From: Nioella ostreopsis
Lineage (GTDB): Bacteria; Pseudomonadota; Alphaproteobacteria; Rhodobacterales; Rhodobacteraceae
Reading direction: 5' to 3'
DNA length: 64,000 nucleotides
Assembly (NCBI RefSeq): GCF_004000255.1
Contig: NZ_RCIQ01000004.1
Span: 1-64,000 of the forward strand
The translations under genes were made by a program, and so were the position numbers. This document shows positions 50,288 through 58,770 of this stretch, piece after piece (position 1 is the first letter of the stretch; the number at the start of each line of letters is the position of its first letter). The notes beneath the pieces are model-generated. The model did no database searches, was not told the origin of the DNA, and was given only the letters and a program-made list of their open reading frames with translations.

Positions 50288-50684
50288 GCAAGCGTTAGGT
50301 GAGCAATTCTGCCCGCCCTTCGCCTCCCCAAGCGCCATCGACGACGCGCGCGGGGGCGATCCGGGGCTTTGTGACTCGCGCTTTAAGGCTGCCAAGTCCG
50401 TGCTCCCTCTCCGTCTCTCCCAGACCCAACAAAATCGCCTCCGCCGGGGGCGCGTCGGCGATGGCGCGGCGGCTTCGCCTTGATTCCGCGCCGGGGTACT
50501 CCGGTTGAGCGGTGCGCTTGTCATCCCCGCGCAGGCGGGGACCTCTCGCAACTCGCGCGTGCGTCCTGAGATACCCGCTTTCGCGGGGATGACAGGGATC
50601 AGCACTTCATGACCGCCCATCACATCCCTTGACCCATCCCCCGCAACCCGCAACAGTTGACTCACACAAGCGGGGGGACAGCCG
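50288..50684. other. Intergenic region with dispersed repeats
   Basis: About 400 bases downstream of the AT-rich gene. GC content returns to the chromosomal level immediately. Short open frames here have repeat-like, Pro- and Arg-rich translations and are not believable. The only definite structure is the palindromic repeat at 50519-50594. Confidence 0.5.
50519..50594. repeat. Palindromic intergenic repeat (REP-like)
   Basis: Perfect 13-base inverted ends TGTCATCCCCGCG (50519-50531) and CGCGGGGATGACA (50582-50594) enclose a second pairing of CAGGCGGGG with CCCGCTTTC-type sequence. This is the common form of dispersed intergenic palindromes of proteobacterial genomes. Confidence 0.7.
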
Positions 50685-51383
50685 ATGTGTTGGAGCGAGG
50701 GGGCCAGTCTGGCCATGGTGGGCGTCGGCGCCGTTGCCACGGTCGTCACCTGGAAACGCGGCGATCCGCCCGCGATTCCGATCACGCTGGCCTTTTTTGC
50801 CTCGATGGAGGCGCTGCAATTCTGGGGCTACCAGACCATCGACCAATGCGAATTGCCGGGCAATCAGGCCTCGGCGCTGCTGTCCTACGTCCATATCGCG
50901 CTGCAACCCCTGTTCATCAACGCCTTCGGCATGGCATTGGTCGGCGGTGTGTCGGCCCGCATGTGGCGGACCATCATGGGGCTGACGGCGGTGGTCTCTC
51001 TCCTCTTGCTGATGCGGATGGTGCCGATGGCGTGGGTGGGCGCATGCGTTCCGGGCACGACGCTGTGCGGGCCGCAATGGTGCACCCTGTCGGGCGCGTG
51101 GCATCTGGCCTGGGACATGCCCCTGTCGGATTTCGCAGGACGGTTCGGGGGCGATGTGTTCCGACACTGGATCCCCTTCCCGGACTACATGATCGCGGTG
51201 TTCGTCTTCCCGCTGATTTACGGCGCGTGGCGGTTCGCTCTGGTCCACGCGCTTCTCGGCCCGATCCTGGCCGCAACGCTGGCGCAGTCGCCAAATGAGA
51301 TGCCCGCGATCTGGTGCCTGTTCTCGGTCGGGTTGGTGCTGATCTCGATGACCCCATGGGTGCGCCGGACGGTGACGGGATGA
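50685..51383 (+). CDS. DUF5765 integral membrane protein
   Basis: A 232-residue membrane protein with about seven hydrophobic segments, starting MCWSEGASLAMVGVGAVATV. The conserved pattern CWSEGASLAMVG, ALQFWGYQ and LQPLFINAF matches what is annotated as DUF5765 in this bacterial family. Several Cys residues (C55, C119, C127, C132) are predicted on the outer side. Function unknown. The next gene on the same strand starts 35 bases later. Confidence 0.75.
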   Translation: MCWSEGASLAMVGVGAVATVVTWKRGDPPAIPITLAFFASMEALQFWGYQTIDQCELPGNQASALLSYVHIALQPLFINAFGMALVGGVSARMWRTIMGLTAVVSLLLLMRMVPMAWVGACVPGTTLCGPQWCTLSGAWHLAWDMPLSDFAGRFGGDVFRHWIPFPDYMIAVFVFPLIYGAWRFALVHALLGPILAATLAQSPNEMPAIWCLFSVGLVLISMTPWVRRTVTG

Positions 51384-51418
51384 CCCGCATCTGCTAGCGT
51401 GGCGACAGGGAGGATGCC

Positions 51419-51955
51419 ATGGCCCCGTGGTTGCAGGTTCTGTTTACCCTTGCCTTCGCCGGTCTGGCGGCGGCGCTTGTCTGGCGGCTTGCCTCCATCG
51501 ACAAGGCGCTGTGGCAGAACCGGCCCATCCTGGCCAAACGGCTGGAGATCTATGACCGCATCGCGCCCGATATGAACCGGATCTACTGTTTCCGGCGGCT
51601 GGTGGGCTATTGGAAGGACATCTCTCCCCCCGACATGATCGCCACCAAGCGGCGGCTGGATCGGGAGGTGAATATCTACCGCCACCTGCTGTCCGAGGAT
51701 TTCTACCAGCGGCATTTCGAGTTCATGCAGCTCTGTTTCCATACCTTCACGGGCCAGGGCGAAGACGCCAAGATCCGCGCGGTGGTGGCCCATGAGTTGG
51801 GGGACCGGCGGGTGCATGCGGGCTATGAGTGGGACGAAGCCTGGGAGGCGATGTTCGCCCCCGACGAGTTGCCCACGGACTACCAGATCGACGAGGCCTA
51901 TATGCAGGCGATGAACGCGCTCAGGCGGTCCATCGGGCTCAGGGATATCGACTGA
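51419..51955 (+). CDS. Hypothetical protein with N-terminal membrane anchor
   Basis: A 178-residue protein with one N-terminal transmembrane helix (about 5-24; LQVLFTLAFAGLAAALVWRL) and a helical cytoplasmic domain rich in aromatic and charged residues (KALWQNRPILAKRLEIYDRI; YRHLLSEDFYQRHFEFMQLC). No catalytic motif is visible. It probably shares a transcript with the DUF5765 gene and is followed by a strong GC-rich hairpin. Confidence 0.65.
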   Translation: MAPWLQVLFTLAFAGLAAALVWRLASIDKALWQNRPILAKRLEIYDRIAPDMNRIYCFRRLVGYWKDISPPDMIATKRRLDREVNIYRHLLSEDFYQRHFEFMQLCFHTFTGQGEDAKIRAVVAHELGDRRVHAGYEWDEAWEAMFAPDELPTDYQIDEAYMQAMNALRRSIGLRDID

Positions 51956-51960
51956 AATAC

Positions 51961-51988
51961 CCCCGGGGCGCGCGTGGCAGCCCCGGGG
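51961..51988. terminator. GC-rich hairpin between convergent genes
   Basis: CCCCGGGGC (51961-51969) pairs with GCCCCGGGG (51980-51988) over nine bases with a ten-base loop. No U-run follows, so termination would be imperfect, but its place between two convergent genes supports that role. Confidence 0.5.
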
Positions 51989-52017
51989 TGTTGCATGACA
52001 AAGTCAGGACTGTCCGA

Positions 52018-52293
52018 TCAGCGCAGGATCACCATGCGCGAGATCGGGGTGTAATCCAGCGGCATGGGCGGGCAGCTCAGGCAGGTGTCCGGCAGCGGGA
52101 ACGGGCGCGGCATCGGCAGCACCACCGGGAAGGGGAAGGGCAGCGGGCGCGGCTCGGGCAGCGGCGTCAGCTTTGCGTCATCCTCGATCACATGGAGCGG
52201 CGAGCCGAGCACGATGATGTCAGCCGAAGCGGCGGGGGCAATGGCGGCGAGTGACAGGGCCGCGGCGAGGAGGGTCATAACAGGTTTCTTCAT
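52018..52293 (-). CDS. Small secreted proline-rich protein
   Basis: A 91-residue protein with a clear signal peptide (KKPVMTLLAAALSLAAIAPAASA, cleavage near residue 24). The mature part is a Pro-rich segment of roughly 25 residues (PLPEPRPLPFPFPVVLPMPR) followed by CLSCPPMPLDYTPISRMVIL with a CxxC pair. The purine box GAAACC precedes the start. It has no recognised family; it could be an envelope or copper-binding peptide, but that is speculation. Confidence 0.6.
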   Translation of the reverse strand: MKKPVMTLLAAALSLAAIAPAASADIIVLGSPLHVIEDDAKLTPLPEPRPLPFPFPVVLPMPRPFPLPDTCLSCPPMPLDYTPISRMVILR

Positions 52294-52511
52294 GGGTCAA
52301 ATTCCTTGGGTCAAGTTGGGTTGGGTGGATCAGGTTTTGCCGGGATGGGAGGGGCCGACAGGACAACCCTGACAGACCCGGCCCCGTCATCCAAAATCGC
52401 CACACCGTCAGCCAAGAACAGCTTTGCGCTATCGGATAACCGATCTAGGATTGCCCCTGCATTTCCTTGGGCTTAGCCTTGTAATGCACGACACAAGAAA
52501 GGCCCTGCGCC

Positions 52512-52931
52512 ATGACCGCCCCTGCCCTGACCGCCGACGATCTGAACCGCTTTCTGACCGAACATTTCGCCGATTGGGTGCGCGATCTGGCACTGGACGT
52601 GACCGAGGTGACCGAATCGCACACGATTTCGCGCATGCCCAATAGCGACCGGCTGGCGCGGGTTGGCGGGATCATCTCGGGCCAGGCCCTGATGACGATG
52701 GCGGATACGACAATGGTCCTGGCCACGGCGGGGTTCTTCGGGTCTTTCCGCCCGGTCGCCACTACGAATTTCACCTGCCAGTTCCTGCGTCCGGGCGTGG
52801 GCGACTGGATCGTCTGCCGAGCCGATATCGTGCGGGCGGGCAAGAGCATGGCCTTTGTCGAGGCGGAAATGGTGGCCGAACCCTCCGGCAAAGCCGTGGC
52901 GCGCGCGCAAGCCACCTTTTACGTGGTGTGA
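52512..52931 (+). CDS. PaaI-family hotdog-fold thioesterase
   Basis: A 139-residue single hotdog domain. The catalytic-helix region RVGGIISGQALMTMADTTMV (about 50-69) corresponds to the HGG(x)I..AD motif of PaaI enzymes, with the usual Gly-rich start and Asp. TNFTCQFLRPGVGDWIVCRA is the central strand pair. It would hydrolyse an acyl-CoA. Substrate unknown; the gene stands alone. Confidence 0.85.
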   Translation: MTAPALTADDLNRFLTEHFADWVRDLALDVTEVTESHTISRMPNSDRLARVGGIISGQALMTMADTTMVLATAGFFGSFRPVATTNFTCQFLRPGVGDWIVCRADIVRAGKSMAFVEAEMVAEPSGKAVARAQATFYVV

Positions 52932-52985
52932 CCGCGCGTTTAACCCCGTGCTGACGACGGCCCGCAGATCGGCTAGGCTGGGATC

Positions 52986-53669
52986 ATGCTGCGCTGGACC
53001 ATCGCCCTTCTCCTTCTGCTGACCGCCTGTGGTCGCCCGCTGACCGAGGCGGAACGCGCCTTCATGGCAGAGCTTCAGCCAGGGCTTGATCCGGCGCCGA
53101 TCCGCATCGTTGAAATGCCCCTCGTGGGCCTGCGCAGCCATACCCGCCCCGTGCGCCCGCGCGTCACCTGCCGGGAACGGATTTTTCCGCCGCCAGAAGG
53201 ACTTACCGTCCAAAGCCGCGCGGCCGGAATCGCCACATTCAGGCGCATCTGGGTCACGCCGGACTATTATCTGGACGACTATCTGGCGGGCTACCCGGAC
53301 GAGCTGCGGCTGGTGGCGGCAATGTTCTTTGCCCATGAGATGACCCATATCTGGCAATGGCAGCAGCGCGCAGTGACCGGCTACCACCCGCTGCGCGGCG
53401 CGTCGGAACATTGGGTCAGCGATGATCCCTATCTCTTTGATGTGCCATCGGAAACGCCCGATTTCCTCAGCTATGGATATGAACAGCAAGCCAGCCTGGT
53501 CGAGGAATATGTCTGTTGCCGGGCGCTGGATCCGGGCGGCGCGCGGACCCAAAGACTGGAAGAGATTCTTCAGCCTTATCTGAACCTTACACCCATCAAT
53601 GACCGCATCAGCCGCCCCGACATCCGGCTGCCATGGGAAGACGCGGAACTGCCCGGCATCTGCTCATAG
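52986..53669 (+). CDS. Lipoprotein with HEXXH zinc-peptidase motif
   Basis: A 227-residue protein beginning MLRWTIALLLLLTACGRPLT; the lipobox LTAC places the lipidated Cys at residue 15. The motif HEMTHIWQW (about 117-125) is a canonical HEXXH zinc site, and SLVEEYVCCRAL (about 170-181) offers a downstream Glu as third ligand, as in gluzincins. It would be anchored in the outer or inner membrane facing the periplasm. I do not recognise the family; metallopeptidase activity is an inference. Confidence 0.7.
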   Translation: MLRWTIALLLLLTACGRPLTEAERAFMAELQPGLDPAPIRIVEMPLVGLRSHTRPVRPRVTCRERIFPPPEGLTVQSRAAGIATFRRIWVTPDYYLDDYLAGYPDELRLVAAMFFAHEMTHIWQWQQRAVTGYHPLRGASEHWVSDDPYLFDVPSETPDFLSYGYEQQASLVEEYVCCRALDPGGARTQRLEEILQPYLNLTPINDRISRPDIRLPWEDAELPGICS

Positions 53670-53729
53670 CCCCTTGCACATCCTCCCGATCCGCCGCAGC
53701 CTGCGCGCCGGATGAAGGAGAGCAGAAAC

Positions 53730-54170
53730 ATGACCCAACACGCGCTGATCATGCTTGCCGCAGGCATCGGCATTCCGGTTCTGGCCGCGCTCAACGCCCG
53801 GCTCGGGGCCAATATCGGATCCCCCGCCGCAGCCGCCTTCATCCTGTTTATCGTTGCGGTTTCAGCCACTTGCGTGGTCATGCTGGTGACCGGGCCACAG
53901 GCACTGACCCGATTGTCAGGCCAGCCCTGGCACCTGTTTCTTGCGGGGCTTCTGGTGGCCTTCTACGTGCTGTCCATCACCTATGTGGCCCCCCATTTCG
54001 GCATTGGCAACGCGGTCTTCTTCGTGCTTCTGGGCCAGCTTGTCTCGGCCGCGATGATCGACCATTTCGGCCTGTTCGGAGCGGCGCAATCGCCGCTCAC
54101 CCTTATTCGCGCGGGCGGGATTCTGGTGATGGCGGCAGGCGTCGCCCTAACCCAGATGGCGGCGCGATAA
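53730..54170 (+). CDS. YdcZ/DUF606 family small DMT-type transporter
   Basis: A 146-residue membrane protein with five hydrophobic segments. The conserved N-terminus AAGIGIPVLAALNARLG and the later YVLSITYVAPHFGIGNAVFF and SLLGQL-like VLLGQLVSAAMIDHFG match the YdcZ (DUF606) family, half-size relatives of EamA transporters. The start at 53730 follows an AAGGAGAG box; an upstream ATG 18 bases earlier overlaps it. Cargo unknown. Confidence 0.85.
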   Translation: MTQHALIMLAAGIGIPVLAALNARLGANIGSPAAAAFILFIVAVSATCVVMLVTGPQALTRLSGQPWHLFLAGLLVAFYVLSITYVAPHFGIGNAVFFVLLGQLVSAAMIDHFGLFGAAQSPLTLIRAGGILVMAAGVALTQMAAR

Positions 54171-54173
54171 GAG

Positions 54174-54330
54174 GGGGGTGCCCCCCGTACACCCCCTGTG
54201 CACCCCCCGTACACCGGGCGTGCAGACGAAACGCTGCTTTCATCTTGGCAAAAATACCTCGGGGGAGGAGCGAAGCGACGGGGGCAGCGCCCCCAATTTT
54301 CTTCCAAGAAAATTCCTGCGCCGATGGCCC
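54174..54330. repeat. Intergenic repeat-rich segment
   Basis: Two near-identical copies of a CCCCCCGTACACC-type word (54180-54192 and 54206-54218) are followed by GGCAAAAATACCTCGGGGG, then a GGGGGC-AGC-GCCCCC hairpin (54281-54295) and the palindrome TTTTCTTCCAAGAAAA (54298-54313). Words like these recur between genes of Rhodobacteraceae. Possible terminator for the YdcZ gene; no coding region. Confidence 0.5.
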
Positions 54331-54351
54331 GGACCGGTGGCTCGGACGCGC

Positions 54352-56175
54352 CTAGCCGTCGGCCTTGTCCTCCAGCATCAGCCATTCCTCTTCCGCGTCT
54401 GACAGCTTGGCCTGCCGTTCGCTCAGGGCCTCACTGGCCTTGCGGAACTTCACCGGCTCTCGGGTGAACAGCTCGGGATCCGACATCAGCTCTTCCAGCT
54501 TGGCAATCTCCGCTTCCAGCCGCTCGATCAGGCCGGGCAGTTCCTTCAGGCGGTGCGATTCCGTGTAGGACAATCCGCCCCTGGTCTTGCCAGCAGGCTT
54601 TTCCCTGGGCGCGCTTGCGGGTGCTTTCGGTCTCCCCGGTTTATCCGGCTCCTGCGCGGGCGTGGTCTCGGCTCGCTGCGCGCGGTAGTCGGACCAGCCG
54701 CCCGCATAGACCGTGGCCAGCCCGTCGCCTTCCATCGCGATGGTGGTCGAGGCCACCCGGTCGATGAAGTCCCGGTCGTGGCTGACCAACAGCACCGTGC
54801 CGGGGTAATCGCCCAGAAGATCCTGCAACAGGTCGAGCGTCTCTACGTCCAGATCGTTGGTGGGTTCGTCCAGCACCAGAAGGTTCGATTCCCGCGCCAT
54901 CAGCCGCGCCAGCAGAAGTCGCGCCTTTTCGCCGCCCGACAGCGACCGGACCGGCGCCCGGGCTTGCCGTTCGTCGAAGAGGAAATCCTTGAGATAGCCC
55001 ACCACATGGCGCGGGCTGCCGCGCACCATCACCTGATCGGACGCACCCGAGACGGCCATCGAGGGATCGAGCGCCAGCGCATCCCACAGGGTCGCATTCG
55101 GATCGAGCGCCGCGCGGGTCTGGTCGAAGACCGCCATGTCCAGATTGGTGCCATGGGTGACGCTGCCGGTATCGGGCGCGAGCCGTCCGGTCAGGACATT
55201 CAGCAGCGTCGTCTTGCCCACCCCATTGGGGCCGACAAAGGCCACCCTGTCGCCGCGCAGGATGCGCAGGTCGAAGGGTTTGAAGATGGTCTTGCCGTCG
55301 AAGGATTTGGAGATGCTCTGCGCCTCGACCACCCGCTTGCCGGATTTGGTGCCTTCCTCCAGCGCCATGGCGGCGGTGCCCTGACGGCGGATCATGCCGG
55401 CGCGTTCGGCGCGCAGGTCGCCAAGCGCCCTGACCCGGCCCATATTGCGCTTGCGCCGGGCGCTGATGCCTTCCACGGCCCAACGGGCCTCGGATTTGAT
55501 CTTGCGGTTGAGCTTGTGGCGGTATTGGTCTTCTTCTTCCCAGACCTTGTCGCGCCAATCCTCGAAACTGGCAAAGCCCTGTTCATTGCGCCGCACCTGC
55601 CCCCGGTCGATCCAGAGCGTCGCGCGCGACAGGGCATTGAGGAATGCCCGGTCATGCGAGATCAGGACGAAGCCCGCGCGGGTGTCCTTCAATTGGGTTT
55701 CCAGCCAGCCAATCGCCTCGATATCGAGATGGTTGGTGGGCTCGTCCAGCAGCATCAGTTCCGGGGCTTCCGCCAGCAGCTTGGCCAGGGCGGCGCGGCG
55801 GCGTTCACCGCCGGAGGCCGCATCGGGGGCGGCATCGAGGCGCAGTTTCAGCCCCTCGGCAGCGGCCTCCACCTTCCACGAGTCGGCGGGGTCCAGCCCG
55901 CTGGTGGCATAGTCGCCAAGCGTCGCGAAGCCCGCGAAATCGGGGTCCTGTTCCATGTAACCCACGGATATTCCGGGGGGCAGGATGCGGCTGCCGGTAT
56001 CGGCCTCGACCAGTCCCGCCATGACCTTCATCAGCGTCGATTTGCCCGATCCGTTGCGGCCCACCAGGGCCACCCGGTCGCCTTCATGGACGACAAGCGA
56101 CAGGTCGTCGAACACAGGGTCGCCCCCGAAGGTCAGCGAGATGTCATTGAGCTGGAGAAGGGGTGCGCGTGCCAT
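54352..56175 (-). CDS. ABC-F family ATPase (Uup-like)
   Basis: A 607-residue protein with two ABC domains and no membrane segments. Walker A: GRNGSGKST (near 40) and GPNGVGKTT (near 320). Signatures: SGGERRRAAL and LSGGEKARLL. Walker B: LMLLDEPTNHLD and LLVLDEPTNDLD. The linker between the domains and the C-terminal coiled coil (about 535-605; LIERLEAEIAKLEELMSDPE) are typical of Uup/EttA-type translation factors that bind the ribosomal E site. Monocistronic; a pair of palindromes lies upstream. Confidence 0.93.
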   Translation of the reverse strand: MARAPLLQLNDISLTFGGDPVFDDLSLVVHEGDRVALVGRNGSGKSTLMKVMAGLVEADTGSRILPPGISVGYMEQDPDFAGFATLGDYATSGLDPADSWKVEAAAEGLKLRLDAAPDAASGGERRRAALAKLLAEAPELMLLDEPTNHLDIEAIGWLETQLKDTRAGFVLISHDRAFLNALSRATLWIDRGQVRRNEQGFASFEDWRDKVWEEEDQYRHKLNRKIKSEARWAVEGISARRKRNMGRVRALGDLRAERAGMIRRQGTAAMALEEGTKSGKRVVEAQSISKSFDGKTIFKPFDLRILRGDRVAFVGPNGVGKTTLLNVLTGRLAPDTGSVTHGTNLDMAVFDQTRAALDPNATLWDALALDPSMAVSGASDQVMVRGSPRHVVGYLKDFLFDERQARAPVRSLSGGEKARLLLARLMARESNLLVLDEPTNDLDVETLDLLQDLLGDYPGTVLLVSHDRDFIDRVASTTIAMEGDGLATVYAGGWSDYRAQRAETTPAQEPDKPGRPKAPASAPREKPAGKTRGGLSYTESHRLKELPGLIERLEAEIAKLEELMSDPELFTREPVKFRKASEALSERQAKLSDAEEEWLMLEDKADG

Positions 56176-56230
56176 GGCCTCCGCTAGCGCTGCCGGGACG
56201 GGAGGTCAAGCAGGGAGTGAGGCCGGGGGG

Positions 56231-56275
56231 AAGCGGCTTCGAAGCCGCTTGTCAAAAGGCGCTTCGAAGCGCCTT
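56231..56275. repeat. Pair of tandem perfect 20-base palindromes
   Basis: AAGCGGCTTC/GAAGCCGCTT (56231-56250) and AAGGCGCTTC/GAAGCGCCTT (56256-56275), separated by GTCAA. Each is perfectly self-complementary with a CTTCGAAG centre. It lies just after the DUF3179 stop codon on the minus strand. The layout copies the AT-rich pair at 26632-26685. Confidence 0.8.
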
Positions 56276-56288
56276 GTCCCGCCCCGCC

Positions 56289-57248
56289 TCACTCGCCCAG
56301 CATCCAGTCTCCCTCGGGCCAGAAGGCGTGAAAGGCGAAGGCGAACATCAGGTCGTGCGCCACATCCCTGCCCTGCCCGTCGCGCACCCGGATATTGCCC
56401 ACGTCACGACCGTCGCCGATATCGCGCGAGTCGAGCGCCGAGGACTGGCCGGATGTCCAGCTGATGGTGACACCTGCCTCGGTGATCTCACCCTCAGCGG
56501 CCAGGCGCGTCATCGGCCAGGCCCGGTCTCCGACACGGACGACGCGCATGAGCGGCGGGATGTCATGAGGCGGCATCTCACCATTATAGAGAAACGGCTG
56601 GACCGAGCTGTCGTAGCGGACATAGGGGTTCTGCCCATAGGGGCGCGGGGCGTCCGGTTCGTCCATCACCAGGCCCTCGGGGTTGCGGGCCTGGAAATCC
56701 TCCCAGCTTTCCATCCATGTGGGCAGGGTCGTCAGTTCGGAGCCCATATGATCGCCAACAATCCCCACGCCGATGGCTTGCTGCCACCAGCTTTCGGTTT
56801 CCCGGTCGAACATGATCATGTCCGAGTGTCGCAACTTGCCAGAGACACCGAAGGTGAGCACATCCCCGCCCACGCGACGATCGAAAGTGATGGCGGAATT
56901 GCAGAGCGGGCAGAAGGTGACGGCGATGGGAATATCGCCCACCACGTCGTTCACGATCTCATGCCAGGTCAGGTAGCGGATCGGGTAGGCGCGCGGGGGG
57001 ACGCCATCAAATTCGACAGCAATCACCGGCTCCGTCGGGCGTAGGCGGGTTTCCTCGCTGACGGGGATGAAATCGGGATCGTCAATCGCCGGGATCCCGT
57101 CGCGGGGCGGGCCGCCGGATAGGATTTCCTCGAAGGACACGGATGTCCGGGTGAAATCGGTATTGGGCCATTCACCACGCCAGAGGTCGGGATTGGCGGC
57201 GGCGGGCAAGGCGAAGCAGAGGGCGAGCAGTACGGTGATCAGGCGCAT
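56289..57248 (-). CDS. Secreted DUF3179 protein
   Basis: A 319-residue exported protein. The start MRLITVLLALCFALPAAANP gives a clean signal peptide (cleavage after AAA-N near residue 19); the longer open frame lacks this. The DUF3179 signature is AVTFCPLCNSAITFDR (about 142-157) with a CxxC pair, followed by FGVSGKLRHSDMIMFDRETESWWQQ. DUF3179 proteins are widespread in marine bacteria and have no settled function. Single gene with palindromes behind it. Confidence 0.85.
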   Translation of the reverse strand: MRLITVLLALCFALPAAANPDLWRGEWPNTDFTRTSVSFEEILSGGPPRDGIPAIDDPDFIPVSEETRLRPTEPVIAVEFDGVPPRAYPIRYLTWHEIVNDVVGDIPIAVTFCPLCNSAITFDRRVGGDVLTFGVSGKLRHSDMIMFDRETESWWQQAIGVGIVGDHMGSELTTLPTWMESWEDFQARNPEGLVMDEPDAPRPYGQNPYVRYDSSVQPFLYNGEMPPHDIPPLMRVVRVGDRAWPMTRLAAEGEITEAGVTISWTSGQSSALDSRDIGDGRDVGNIRVRDGQGRDVAHDLMFAFAFHAFWPEGDWMLGE

Positions 57249-57499
57249 GGGGGATCCTCCTGCCGGGCAGGCTGGCAGAGATGGACGACGCTGGACAGCC
57301 CCGCTCACGCAATGGTTATGGCGGGTGAGCACTCAATTGCGGACAGATCGCGGGTCCGATCCGCCGAAAGGACCGGCATCCCTTTCGGCGTGGCTTTGCG
57401 GCCGTGTTCCGGCCCCGACCCGAATGTGGTCATCCAGATCCGCGTCAGCCGAGGGCCGCACAGGCTCCTTGCTCTCATCCTGCCAGCGCGGGCCCTGTC
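57249..57499. other. Intergenic region upstream of the DUF3179 gene
   Basis: Together with the terminator at 57500-57537, about 310 bases separate DUF3179 from the cyclophilin stop. The DUF3179 promoter should be here. I see no convincing gene; a short hairpin CCGAAAGG...CCTTTCGG (about 57363-57390) is the only visible structure. Confidence 0.45.
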
Positions 57500-57537
57500 A
57501 AAAAGAAACGGGCCTCCACCGGGATGGCAGAGGCCCG
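57500..57537 (-). terminator. Rho-independent terminator of the cyclophilin operon
   Basis: CGGGCCTC (57509-57516) pairs with GAGGCCCG (57530-57537). On the minus strand the stem is followed by TTTCTTTTT. It lies 24 bases after the stop codon of the periplasmic cyclophilin gene. Confidence 0.85.
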
Positions 57538-57560
57538 CAACGCGCAGTCATGTGCTGCGA

Positions 57561-58109
57561 TCAGTCGGTCACGCGCATTGCGGTGATGTAATCCGGCTGG
57601 CCGATCACCGCGCCATTGCGACCCGTGCCGCGCTTGATGGCGTCCACGATCTCCATCCCTTCGATCACCTGTCCGACAATGGTGTATTGCCCGTCGAGCT
57701 GCGGCACGTGGTCGAACATGATGAAGAACTGCGAATTGGCCGAGTCCGGATCCTGCGCGCGGGCCATGCCGACGATGCCGCGCTCGAAGCTGAGCTCGGG
57801 ATCGAATTCCGCCGGAAGATCGGGATAGTCCGAGCCACCCCGCCCCGCATAGCGCATGTCCTGACCCAGGCGGCCAAATTCCACGTCGCCGGTCTGCGCC
57901 ATGAAGCCGTCGATCACCCGGTGAAAGACGACCTCGTCATAGGCGCCTTCTTCGGCCAGCGTCACGATGCGTTCCACATGCAGTGGCGCGACCTGTTCGA
58001 AGAGGTCGATGACGATGGTGCCTTCGGCCTCTCCGGTCACGTCGATCTCCAGCGTGGTGGCCGCCGCGGGGGCGGCCATCAACAGGCATGCGAAGGCCAG
58101 CTTACGCAT
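57561..58109 (-). CDS. Peptidyl-prolyl cis-trans isomerase, periplasmic cyclophilin
   Basis: A 182-residue cyclophilin with a signal peptide (RKLAFACLLMAAPAAA, cleavage near 17). Active-site region: VVFHRVIDGFMAQTGDVEFG (about 60-79) with the catalytic Arg in FHRVI, SQFFIMFD, and GQVIEGMEIVDAIKRG. It lacks the Trp of the cyclosporin-sensitive type. The start overlaps the cytoplasmic cyclophilin gene by eight bases; the two form one operon with a terminator behind. Confidence 0.92.
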   Translation of the reverse strand: MRKLAFACLLMAAPAAATTLEIDVTGEAEGTIVIDLFEQVAPLHVERIVTLAEEGAYDEVVFHRVIDGFMAQTGDVEFGRLGQDMRYAGRGGSDYPDLPAEFDPELSFERGIVGMARAQDPDSANSQFFIMFDHVPQLDGQYTIVGQVIEGMEIVDAIKRGTGRNGAVIGQPDYITAMRVTD

Positions 58110-58608
58110 CGGCGGCGACCTTCATCGAGATCATCTTGTCGGGGTTCGCGGGCGGCTCGCCGCGGGTGATCTTGTCCACATGCTCCATGCCTGACACCAC
58201 GCGGCCATAGACGGTGTACTGGCCGTTCAGGAAGTGGTTGTCCTTGAAGTTGATGAAGAATTGCGAGTTGGCGGAATTGGGGTTCTGCGACCGGGCCGCA
58301 CCAATGGTGCCGCGATCATGGGGCAGCTTGGAGAACTCGGCCGGAACATTGGGCTTGTCCGATCCGCCGGTGCCGGCGGCGCGGATATTCAGGCCCTTGT
58401 CGGCATTGCCATGGGCCACGTCGCCGGTCTGGGCCATGAAGCCCTCGATCACCCGGTGAAAGACGACACCGTCATAGGCACCTTCGCGGGCCAGTTCCTT
58501 GATGCGGGCGCAATGTTGCGGTGCCACATCGGGCAGCAGCTCGATGGTGACGGGGCCATCCTTCAGTTCGATGATGATGGTGTTTTCGGGGTCTTTGATC
58601 TCGGCCAT
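58102..58608 (-). CDS. Peptidyl-prolyl cis-trans isomerase, cytoplasmic cyclophilin
   Basis: A 168-residue PpiB-like cyclophilin without a signal peptide. Motifs: VVFHRVIEGFMAQTGDVAHG, SQFFINFKDNHFLNGQYTVY and GRVVSGMEHVDKITRG. It is clearly related to the downstream periplasmic copy, with the same spacing of motifs. GGAGAG precedes the start. First gene of the pair. Confidence 0.93.
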   Translation of the reverse strand: MAEIKDPENTIIIELKDGPVTIELLPDVAPQHCARIKELAREGAYDGVVFHRVIEGFMAQTGDVAHGNADKGLNIRAAGTGGSDKPNVPAEFSKLPHDRGTIGAARSQNPNSANSQFFINFKDNHFLNGQYTVYGRVVSGMEHVDKITRGEPPANPDKMISMKVAADA

Positions 58609-58770
58609 GGGGCTCTCCTGAATGCTGTGTCGGGAAGGAACCTAGTGGTGCGGGCGGAAAAGGAAAAGGGGGTGCGTCGCAACTGGGCCGGGCGGCAGCG
58701 ACGGAACCCGCCGCCTTGTGCGTGGAAGGATCACAGCGCCCGCAGGGCGGCCAGATGAAGGAAACGCACG

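Noticed and set aside
54553-56187. Plus-strand frame of 544 codons opposite the ABC-F gene
   Set aside because: Both Walker sites and signatures are on the minus strand; the plus frame is an antisense shadow.
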